From Hydrogenophaga sp. 2FB (lineage in GTDB: Bacteria; Pseudomonadota; Gammaproteobacteria; Burkholderiales; Burkholderiaceae_C): a stretch of DNA of 34,220 bases. The notes beneath the pieces are model-generated. The model saw only the letters and a list, made by a program, of their open reading frames with translations, was not told where the DNA came from and did not search any database. Of this stretch, positions 8,911 through 15,242 are shown piece by piece. Numbering within the stretch: position 1 is the first letter of the stretch; each line of letters starts with the position of its first letter. The stretch is from contig NZ_SCML01000066.1 of the NCBI RefSeq assembly GCF_005503365.1, positions 1 through 34,220 on the forward strand, written 5' to 3'. Both the position numbers and the translations under genes were made by a program.

Positions 8911-9267
8911 CTAGTTCTGCCGCAGCAGACCTTGCCAGAAGCGATCGCAGATCTCGCGCTTCGACGTCTTGCCAACAGCTGTGTGGGGCAGCTCACCCCA
9001 GAATTCGACGGACTTGGGTGCTGTCGTGCCACCAAGTCGCTCGTGACCGTACTTCTGCAAGTCTTCGCGCGGAGCCTCGGAGCCGCAAGCTCGAGTTCCT
9101 CTTTGACGGTCTCTTCCCACTTGCTTCTCAGAAAGCTGATCACGGCACTCTCCCGAGCCACTCTGAGGCGCCAACCCTCGATGAACCGCCGGCAAGGCCT
9201 CGGGGACGTGCATCAATCCTGCCGAGTGCAACTCGGCGCGGCATTCGAAAAAGCCAATCAGGTTCAC
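8911..9267 (-). pseudogene. Internally deleted, frameshifted AMP-dependent acyl-CoA ligase
   Basis: Two separate pieces of an ANL-type acyl-CoA ligase are recognisable. The first codons (MNLIGFFECRAEL) resemble the usual N-terminus of such enzymes. About 100 bp later, in another frame (near 9080-9161), comes the C-terminal domain segment ARESAVISFLRSKWEETVKEE. It then returns to the first frame as KSVEFWGELPHTAVGKTSKREI and ends at 8911; HTAVGKTSKRE contains the catalytic lysine motif. Roughly 400 residues of the adenylation core are missing and at least one frameshift separates the C-terminal pieces, so no active enzyme can be made. It sits 9 bp before the thiolase start, in the position of a first operon gene, so its promoter may still drive the operon. 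The N-terminal match is short and less certain than the C-terminal one. Confidence 0.75.
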
Positions 9268-9314
9268 GGTCGTCGTCTCCGGACAATCTGGCGTCAGTAC
9301 AGTGCAAGGCCATT

Positions 9315-9330
9315 TAATATAGCAATATTA
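9315..9330. promoter_or_regulatory. Candidate MarR operator (palindrome)
   Basis: TAATAT-agca-ATATTA is a perfect 6-bp inverted repeat with a 4-bp centre in the AT-rich gap between the divergent ligase remnant/thiolase operon and the marR-type gene. Its size and AT-rich symmetry fit MarR-family sites. A second weaker symmetric element (TGAT-acatta-ATCA) lies a few bases to the right. Binding is inferred from position only. Confidence 0.45.
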
Positions 9331-9440
9331 CTGATACATTAATCATTGTTTTATTAGTAGTTACCCTGAATGAATCAACTACGAGTAGCATTGACGCCGG
9401 CTGCCGCTGCGGCGCCACATTTCAGGAAGCAACGAGGACC

Positions 9441-9986
9441 ATGAACGCGACACGACGCAGCGCCAAAGCCCCTGCCTCAAGCAGTGCGAGCTCCGAATTC
9501 GACAGCGCCTTCTGGAACGTTATCCAGTCCCACTTTTTCTCTCACGCGCACCTGCGCCAAGCGGCCGAAGCTGCACTGGTCCCACTACAGCTTGGATTGG
9601 CACACCATCGTGCGATGGCTTTCATCTATAAGAACCCGGGCATCACCGTGGGGCAGTTGCGATGTGAACTCCGCGTGTCGAGCCAGGCGCTCAATACGGT
9701 CCTCGGACAGCTGATACGTCGTGAGTTGGTGGAACAAAAAGCTGGGCAGGAAGATAGGCGGATCAAGCATCTCTTCCTCACGCGGGAAGGAAAGGATGTG
9801 CTGGAAACGGCCTTAGGCCGCCAACGCGATGTAGTCAGGAAGGCGGCACATGCGTGCGGACCCGATGCAGTAAAGGGCTTCATTGCATTGGCTCGCGCAA
9901 TGGCTGACGAGGAGGCGCGACAGTCAATCGGCCCGGTTGATGAGGCTGCGGTAGTTATGCTGTGCAAAGCCGGCCGGGCCAGCTGA
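9441..9986 (+). CDS. MarR-family transcriptional regulator
   Basis: A 181-residue winged-helix regulator. After a 20-residue low-complexity Ser/Ala N-terminus come the dimerisation helix and a winged HTH: GITVGQLRCELRVSSQALNTVLGQLIRRELV (helices at about residues 67-97) and the wing with the family's D-x-R motif (Asp105-Arg106-Arg107), then LTREGKDVLETAL. MarR proteins usually repress neighbouring genes and are released by a small ligand, often an aromatic acid or acyl-CoA. It is divergent from the acyl-CoA/importer operon and shares an upstream region of about 170 bp with it, making that operon the likely target. GAGG precedes the ATG. Confidence 0.92.
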   Translation: MNATRRSAKAPASSSASSEFDSAFWNVIQSHFFSHAHLRQAAEAALVPLQLGLAHHRAMAFIYKNPGITVGQLRCELRVSSQALNTVLGQLIRRELVEQKAGQEDRRIKHLFLTREGKDVLETALGRQRDVVRKAAHACGPDAVKGFIALARAMADEEARQSIGPVDEAAVVMLCKAGRAS

Positions 9987-10120
9987 AATTGCTCATAACG
10001 ACAGCTTGGCCTTGCCATAAGCGTTTCAACGGTAGTGCCGACAGTCCACAGGTTCTAGACTGGGACCGTCGGCTACCGGCGCATCAGGCGATGGGAGCAT
10101 GAGGAAGTCATGGGGACCGG

Positions 10121-10453
10121 ATGCCCAATGCCATGACGGTGCGCAAAAGCACCATCGAGCATGTCTTCGGCACCCTCAAACACTGGATGGGTGGGACGCA
10201 CTTCCTGACCCGAGGCATAGAGAACGTGGCAACCGAGATGAACCTGAGCGTGTTGGCATACAACTTCAAACGCGTCCTCCGCATCCTGGGTTTCGAGCGG
10301 GCCAAGAAAGCGATGCAGTTGTTGGGCGCATGGGCACCCTTTGCAGCCGCCTGCAGGCCCGATCTACAACCCCGAGCGGGCACCAGCATCACCATTGCAG
10401 GCCTCAGACGGGGTCAATTCGCACAAACAAACAAGGCTGCGAGCTGCGTCTGA
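10121..10453 (+). pseudogene. IS1182-type transposase, C-terminal remnant
   Basis: The frame carries the C-terminal end of an IS1182-family DDE transposase. KSTIEHVFGTLKHWMG (residues about 9-24) holds the third catalytic Glu (in the usual E-x-x-F/W-x-x-LK pattern), followed by THFLTRGIENVATEMNLSVLAYNFKRVLRILG. The first two catalytic Asp residues and about 300 upstream residues are missing. After about residue 65 the protein turns into non-homologous sequence, so only roughly 10121-10345 is true remnant. No intact terminal inverted repeats were found. It separates the catabolic cluster from the recombinase island. Confidence 0.75.
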
Positions 10454-10628
10454 CTCGCGCGGGCTCCCCGCGAGTTGTCACACGGCCTCGCCGCGAAGCA
10501 GACATTTGCAACGGCTGGACGGATGACAGCTGTTGGCCGGGAGTGTCATTCCGCGCCTTTGCCGTAAAGCAGCCGCTCAAGTCGTGCAGCCTAGTTCATG
10601 ACAAGGGCAGCACGACCGTAAGCTTGCT

Positions 10629-11252
10629 TCAAATTTCGGTTTGCTCGGAAATCTCCAACGCATCGTCAACCTCTATGCCGAGATACCGGATGGTCGACTC
10701 CAGCTTGGAGTGCCCAAGCAGCAACTGAACGGCACGCAGGTTTTTGGTTCGTCGATAGATCAGCGTGGGCTTGGTTCTTCGTATCGAATGGGTACCATAG
10801 CTTGCGCGCTCCAGCCCTAGCTCATCCACCCAGTGGGCTAGGATACGGGCGTACTGACGTGTTCCCAGATGAGGGGATCTGTGGATCCTGCTTGGGAACA
10901 AAAAGCTATCGGATTTCAGCTCCGCATGCTTGATCCATGCCTGCAGGGCATCTCGTGTCGTTGATGTGATTTCAAATTGCACAGGCCGCTGCGTTTTGTG
11001 TTGCATAACGATGGCGCGTGTCGCCATCTGATCGCCGTGGCAAACGTCTCTGACCTTCAACGCCACGAGGTCACAGCCCCGCAATTTGCTGTCGATACCC
11101 AGGTTGAAAAGTGCAAGCTCCCGGATTCGGTGCTCCATCTGTAGTCGCACACGCAGTGCCCAGATGTCTTTGACCTTGAACGGGGACTTTTGGCCCACGA
11201 TTTTCCCCTTGTTCCACGGCTCGCGATGGATAGCGCTGGTGACGGATTCCAT
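10629..11252 (-). CDS. Tyrosine recombinase / phage-type integrase (short form)
   Basis: A 207-residue protein consisting almost only of a tyrosine-recombinase catalytic domain. Catalytic residues can be placed: Arg58 (LGIDSKLRGCDL), the H-x-x-R box at His155-Arg158 (GTHSIRRTK), His181 (LLLGHSK) and nucleophile Tyr190 (STIRYLG). The usual N-terminal SAM-like core-binding domain is missing; only about 45 residues precede the first Arg. The start at 11252 has GGGAGACC upstream; a longer in-frame start at 11327 lacks this. A diverged, broken copy of the same protein lies on the same strand at 19799-20035. The IS5-type element begins 105 bp upstream and may have cut off the native promoter. It could be the island's integrase or a stand-alone recombinase; no adjacent tRNA or att repeat was found. 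Confidence 0.87.
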   Translation of the reverse strand: MESVTSAIHREPWNKGKIVGQKSPFKVKDIWALRVRLQMEHRIRELALFNLGIDSKLRGCDLVALKVRDVCHGDQMATRAIVMQHKTQRPVQFEITSTTRDALQAWIKHAELKSDSFLFPSRIHRSPHLGTRQYARILAHWVDELGLERASYGTHSIRRTKPTLIYRRTKNLRAVQLLLGHSKLESTIRYLGIEVDDALEISEQTEI

Positions 11253-11357
11253 GATGGTCTCCCATTGAGTTGAGGGAGTACCACAATGCGCTTGATTGGC
11301 CAGAAAGTCGATGCACTGGCAGAGCATCAGCTCAATGAATTCGCTGGCGAACGACTG

Positions 11358-11375
11358 CTAACTGGTCGTCCCTGA
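11358..11375. repeat. IS5-type element, left terminal inverted repeat
   Basis: CTAACTGGTCGTCCCTGA reads in the same orientation as the reverse complement of the right end, CTACTTGGTCGGCCCTGA. The inner 13 bp match with one difference. Confidence 0.7.
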
Positions 11376-11478
11376 AGAATCCCCAGAGCCCGCGTAGGCA
11401 CTGGACTTTGGGGTGATTGCGGATGGCCGGAACTCCCGGTTTGAATTCCAATAGAGGCTGTTTTCTGGGAGTTCTGCC

Positions 11479-12984
11479 GTGCTGTTTGCCTGCCCCGCCA
11501 CCGATGATTTCTTCCGTTCGCGCATCGATCACATGATCGACCTGCGCCATCCGCTGGCCGTGCTGGCCTCGCGCATGCCCTGGCAGGAGATCGAAGCACG
11601 GGTGGCGCAGGTCTTCTCTCGCAGAGGCCGCGCCGGTGTGGCCATGCCCGACCTGGATCTCTTCGGCGAGCAGGTGCAGCGTGCCGCTGTTCCCAGCAAT
11701 GCAGGGCGCCCCCGTGTGCCGCTGCGCATCATGATCGCGCTGCTGTACCTCAAGCACGCCTTCAACGAGTCCGACGAGGGCGTCGTTGAGCGCTGGGGCG
11801 AGACGCCAACGTGGCAGTTCTTCTCGGGCCAGGCGTACTTTGAACACCGCCGCCCCTGCGATGCCACCACCCTGATCAAGTTCCGTCAGCTCCTGGCTGA
11901 GGAAGGCGTGGAGGAACTGTTGGCGCAAACCATCAACGTGGCCGTGAACCTCAAGCTGATCAAACCGCAGGAGCTCGCCCGCGTGATCGTGGACAGCACG
12001 GTGCAACACAAGGCGATTGCCCACCCCACCGACAGCCGCTTGCTGGAGACTGCGCGCGCCAAGCTGGTGGAGGCGGCCAAGGACGCCGGGGTCGATCTGA
12101 AGCAGACCTTTGCCAAAGAGGGCAAGGAGCTGGGCCGCAAGGCTGGAAGATACGCACATGCCCGCCAGTTCAAGCGCATGCGCCGGGCCATCAAGCGCCA
12201 GCGCACCATCGTCGCTCGCCTGCAGCGCGAGATTGACCGCAAGGCCACTGCCATCGGGCAAGCTGTGCGGGAGGCGCTCGCTGAGACTTTGAACAAGGCC
12301 CGGCGCATCGTGTGCCAGAGCGGCCAACGCAAAGCGGCGGATGGACAGCCCAAGCTCTACGCCTGGCACGCGCCCGAGGTGGACTGCATCAGCAAGGGCA
12401 AGGCGAGAACGCCTTACGAGTTCGGGGTGAAGGTGGGCATTGCCAGCACGCTGCACGGCAACCTGATCGTGGGCGCACGGGCCTTCCACGGCAACCCGTA
12501 TGACGGGCACACCTTGGCCGAGCAGCTCGAGCAGGCCACGATCCTGATGCAGGACAGTGCGACAAAACCGGCGACGGCCTTCGTGGATCTGGGTTACCGG
12601 GGCGTGGATGCGGACTTGCCTGGCGTGCACATCGTGCACCGGGGCAAGGCCAAGCGGATCAGCGAACGGGAGAGAAAGCTGCTCAAGCGGCGCCAGGCCA
12701 TCGAACCCATCATTGGCCACCTCAAGGCCGACCATCGGATGGATCGCTGCCACCTCAAGGGTGAAACTGGCGACCGGCTGCACGCGGTGCTGTGCGCGGC
12801 GGGCTACAACATCCGTTGGCTGCTGCGCATGATCGCAAGGAAGGGGGTGGCCTTCCTGCAACTGGTCTATTTGCGCCTGTGCGAGGTCGCGAGCCTATCG
12901 CCGAACTGGTCTCGGATGCTGCGCAAGCCGCTTGACCATGCACTCAGCAGGTCAGCCCCTCGCTTGGCCTGGGCGTCAATCTGA
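11479..12984 (+). CDS. IS5-family DDE transposase
   Basis: A 501-residue DDE transposase that appears full length. The N-terminal part has the group signature DHMIDLRHPLAVLASRMPW (residues about 17-35). The catalytic triad can be assigned as Asp172 (VIVDSTVQHKAI), Asp370 (AFVDLGYRGVD) and Glu409 (AIEPIIGHLK, with the typical R/K spacing into ADHRMDRC). A basic, coiled-coil-like insertion runs from about 185 to 270. The start is GTG at 11479, the first available start after an in-frame stop at 11452; no strong ribosome-binding site is visible, which is normal for transposases. It fills almost the whole space between the two terminal repeats. Confidence 0.9.
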   Translation: MLFACPATDDFFRSRIDHMIDLRHPLAVLASRMPWQEIEARVAQVFSRRGRAGVAMPDLDLFGEQVQRAAVPSNAGRPRVPLRIMIALLYLKHAFNESDEGVVERWGETPTWQFFSGQAYFEHRRPCDATTLIKFRQLLAEEGVEELLAQTINVAVNLKLIKPQELARVIVDSTVQHKAIAHPTDSRLLETARAKLVEAAKDAGVDLKQTFAKEGKELGRKAGRYAHARQFKRMRRAIKRQRTIVARLQREIDRKATAIGQAVREALAETLNKARRIVCQSGQRKAADGQPKLYAWHAPEVDCISKGKARTPYEFGVKVGIASTLHGNLIVGARAFHGNPYDGHTLAEQLEQATILMQDSATKPATAFVDLGYRGVDADLPGVHIVHRGKAKRISERERKLLKRRQAIEPIIGHLKADHRMDRCHLKGETGDRLHAVLCAAGYNIRWLLRMIARKGVAFLQLVYLRLCEVASLSPNWSRMLRKPLDHALSRSAPRLAWASI

Positions 12985-12989
12985 ATAAA

Positions 12990-13007
12990 TCAGGGCCGAC
13001 CAAGTAG
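12990..13007. repeat. IS5-type element, right terminal inverted repeat
   Basis: TCAGGGCCGACCAAGTAG is the partner of the left end. Its AGGGCCGA core is also mirrored 30 bp to the right as TCGGCCCT (13030-13037), which may be part of an older end or chance. Confidence 0.65.
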
Positions 13008-13184
13008 ATATTCAAGACGCTGCTTTGTATCGGCCCTTGAACGATGAATCTGCAAAGGTGCTTACTGCTGAGCTTGGTGATGGAGCTGGTCGCCTGCGGC
13101 CCTTCTGAGGAAAAACGCTCGGTGGGCTTCCCCCAGTTTCCGGGACAGACCGGTGGCAACCAAAGCCCTACGCTGTGCACCAGC

Positions 13185-13365
13185 ATGAAGATCGCAACCT
13201 ACAACATCAACGGTGTCAAGGGCCGGCTCCCTGCGCTGATCGGCTGGCTTGAAACGACTGCGCCCGATGTGGTCTGCCTGCGGGAGATCAAGACGACATC
13301 GGCGACCTTCCCGCTCGCGGCAATAGAACGCTCAGGCTGCCATTGGGCGAACAGCCGATCAGTGC
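13185..13365 (+). pseudogene. xthA: Exodeoxyribonuclease III N-terminal remnant
   Basis: The first 60 or so residues of an ExoIII/AP-endonuclease (EEP superfamily) are recognisable from MKIATYNINGVKGRLPAL through WLETTAPDVVCLREIKT to FPLAAIERSGCHW. MKIATYN-NGV is the standard start with the metal-site Asn; the catalytic Glu is in CLREIK. In relatives the protein is about 255 residues and continues with W-GQKSWNGVA. Here homology stops near 13365 and the frame runs on into unrelated sequence antisense to the membrane protein gene. The stub lies between the IS5-type element and the WYL/E2-E1-JAB locus, so it records a recombination breakpoint. It cannot be catalytic. Confidence 0.78.
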
Positions 13366-13454
13366 CAAAAAGCAGTCGCTCAGCTTGGTTTCGATCAGAA
13401 CAGGTTGTCGCCAATTGCCGGGGCCGCCGACCAGCCATGGGCCCTAGCAGTCGA

Positions 13455-14237
13455 CTATGGCGCCGCCACAGCCTTCTTCTTTTTAACGACCGAGGGCAGC
13501 GACGGCAAGCACTCGAAGAGACGCTCAGCGTACGCGAAGCCAATGCGCTTCACGGCGTCGGCATCGAAATAGAAGAGCCAACTCGCCAGCAGCGCCACGG
13601 AGATCACCAATGTCATCGCAGCAGCTAACCCGGGCCGCGCAAGGTTGACCAGGTTCACAGCGAGTGGATCTAGCTCAACCACACCCGCCAGCACCAGGCC
13701 GTAGAACAGCCCGAGCAGGCAGGTCACGATGCCGATGGGCTTCATGGCCAGCATGTTGCGGTGGAAGCCATATGCGATGTTTTCCTTCAGCAGCAGGCTC
13801 TTGTTGCTTCGCGTCAGCTCTCGCAGACGCTTAGTGGCGCCCACGTAGGTGTCGTCGGCCTTTGCTGGGTCCTCCGCCTCTTCTTCGGCTGTCGGCATAG
13901 CGATGCCGAGCTTGGAGACGATGGCGTCGTGATAGCGACGCTTGCTGACGCTGTCCAGGGTCTGGTCACGATGACGCAGTGCCAGGGTGGTGGGCATGCC
14001 GCCCCACCCTTGGACCAGCCTGTCCTCCAGCTTCTTGCCGCGCACGCGGGCGACGCTTGCCAGTGTGTACGTCGCGCCGCAGCCCGCCAGCAAGGCCACC
14101 AACCCGGTCAAGATTGGGTGCCGCGCGCCGTAAACGCACACCAGCGGCACCAGCAACGGCAGCGTGGCAAGGAGGCCGGGCGCGAGCCGCGCCTTGCGTT
14201 CATAGGGGTCCTTGGCGAGTTCGACCAGAGCGAGCAT
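13455..14237 (-). CDS. Four-helix membrane protein of the WYL/E2-E1-JAB locus
   Basis: A 260-residue protein I do not recognise as a named family. Predicted helices are at about residues 20-38, 42-64, 166-188 and 203-224, giving two hairpins separated by a charged region of about 100 residues (67-165) with an acidic stretch EEEAEDPAKADD (118-129). No signal peptide or catalytic motif is visible; the C-terminus is KKKKAVAAP. AAGGA precedes the ATG, and the gene starts 9 bp after the WYL gene stop, so the two are co-transcribed. Two- or four-helix membrane proteins are common effectors of bacterial defence loci, where they kill or arrest the infected cell by membrane damage. That role is inferred from context and architecture only. 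Confidence 0.85.
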   Translation of the reverse strand: MLALVELAKDPYERKARLAPGLLATLPLLVPLVCVYGARHPILTGLVALLAGCGATYTLASVARVRGKKLEDRLVQGWGGMPTTLALRHRDQTLDSVSKRRYHDAIVSKLGIAMPTAEEEAEDPAKADDTYVGATKRLRELTRSNKSLLLKENIAYGFHRNMLAMKPIGIVTCLLGLFYGLVLAGVVELDPLAVNLVNLARPGLAAAMTLVISVALLASWLFYFDADAVKRIGFAYAERLFECLPSLPSVVKKKKAVAAP

Positions 14238-14246
14238 TCGAGGTCC

Positions 14247-15158
14247 TTAGTTGGATGCGGTGAGCGCGTCGATGTAGGGTTGCAACTCCGTGCGATTTCT
14301 GAGGCTGATCTGCTGAGCAGCGGGGTCGCTCGGCGTCTCCGTGTGGAGTCCGAGGCGGCGCATGGTGTAGTACAGAAAGGCTTGCCGGCACTCCAGAGCG
14401 ACCTGCCCGTCCTCCATGCAGTAGTCCAGCTCGATCACTCGCTTCTTCGCGGCAGAAAGATCCGGATGAGGCACGAGAACCAAAGTGAGGATGGTGTGCC
14501 AGAAGGTGTCGGTGCCAGGGTCGACGCTGCTAGGCCCCGCACCTTTGAGGTCCAGGATGCGCGCCAGCACGAAGTCGCTGAACCGGCCCCTCTTGTGGCA
14601 GTACGCCCGTACGTGCCAGCGAAACCCGTCGAAGCCGAGCGCATGGGGCGAGATCGTGCGGCTGCTTGCATCGACCGATGTCATCGACTGGTAGAGGACC
14701 TCGACAGCGGCCTTGTTTTGGATTGCGCGAACCACTGCATGCACGACCTCGTCGCTGACTGCACGCCAAGGAGACGGGGCGGTATCGACGGCGGGTGCGT
14801 GACCGATGAAGCTGGCACCGTGCTCCAGCAGGCCGGTGGTCTTTGCGTGAAGCTCCGCCAGATAGCGCCGGGCCGAGCTTCGGGGAAACAGCGGCTTGAA
14901 ACTTGCACCCGCCACATAGGTCCGTGAACTCCGGTCGTACTCCAGGTTGCCTGGGGCCAGTTCCAGGTACCGCGCGATGTCCAGGGATGCCTGTGGCGTC
15001 GAGATGCTGAAGTGCTCGATGAGGTCGGTTCGGTTCAATCGCCCCTCCCATCGCAGCCGGAAATCTATGAATTGAAGACGGCGGTCCAGCCCCCAGCTCA
15101 CGCCGGGTGCGCCGATCGCGCCGGCGTCAGATGAAGGTATCTGGTCATCCATGGCCAT
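14247..15158 (-). CDS. WYL-domain transcriptional regulator (CapW/BrxR-like)
   Basis: A 303-residue regulator with the three-part build of the WYL repressors found with CBASS and BREX loci: an N-terminal winged HTH (residues about 24-85, WEGRLNRTDLIEHFSISTPQASLDIARY), a central WYL domain (about 150-203, with HALGFDGFRWHVRAYC in place of the W-Y-L core and the conserved Arg-rich FVLARI end) and a C-terminal WCX dimerisation region (about 225-300). In CapW and BrxR these proteins repress their own defence operon and are relieved by an unknown signal. Here the gene diverges from the MBL/E2-E1-JAB operon, and its ATG directly abuts a palindrome. No Shine-Dalgarno sequence is visible upstream and a TATAAA box lies seven bases before the ATG, suggesting a leaderless transcript. 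Confidence 0.9.
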   Translation of the reverse strand: MAMDDQIPSSDAGAIGAPGVSWGLDRRLQFIDFRLRWEGRLNRTDLIEHFSISTPQASLDIARYLELAPGNLEYDRSSRTYVAGASFKPLFPRSSARRYLAELHAKTTGLLEHGASFIGHAPAVDTAPSPWRAVSDEVVHAVVRAIQNKAAVEVLYQSMTSVDASSRTISPHALGFDGFRWHVRAYCHKRGRFSDFVLARILDLKGAGPSSVDPGTDTFWHTILTLVLVPHPDLSAAKKRVIELDYCMEDGQVALECRQAFLYYTMRRLGLHTETPSDPAAQQISLRNRTELQPYIDALTASN

Positions 15159-15208
15159 AGTCTACTTTATAGACTCGCATAAACTATAAGCGTATCATTT
15201 AAATACGC
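15159..15208. promoter_or_regulatory. Divergent promoter with two palindromic operators
   Basis: Two inverted repeats lie in the 84-bp gap: AGTCTA-cttta-TAGACT (15159-15175) and GCGTAT-catttaa-ATACGC (15190-15208). A rightward promoter can be drawn with -35 TAGACT (15170-15175) and -10 TATCAT (15193-15198) at the ideal 17-bp spacing, so each promoter box overlaps one palindrome. On the minus strand TATAAA (15171-15166) is inside the first palindrome, just upstream of the WYL start codon. The layout fits autorepression of both arms by the WYL protein. Sites are read from sequence; binding is inferred. Confidence 0.6.
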
Positions 15209-15242
15209 GTCCAACACTTCCGGGCATGCCAAGGAACTCGAA

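Larger units (their letters stand above)
11358..13007 (+). mobile_element. IS5-type insertion sequence, apparently complete
   Basis: An element of about 1.65 kb bounded by imperfect inverted repeats, 15 of 18 positions matching, with one long transposase gene inside (11479-12984). The left end is 11358-11375 and the right end 12990-13007. No target-site duplication could be recognised next to the ends, so the insertion may be old, rearranged, or my outer end positions may be off by a few bases. The element sits directly upstream of the recombinase gene. Confidence 0.75.

Noticed and set aside
10454..10628. tRNA gene or attachment repeat beside the recombinase
   Set aside because: No cloverleaf pattern and no convincing direct repeat were seen; only a short hairpin ACTCGCG-N9-CGCGAGT at 10453-10475.
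11332..12861. 509-codon open frame antisense to the IS5-type transposase
   Set aside because: The transposase strand shows an intact DDE triad; the opposite frame has no motif and crosses the element's left end.
13761..14927. 388-codon plus-strand frame across the WYL and membrane genes
   Set aside because: It spans two well-supported minus-strand genes and shows no recognisable domain.
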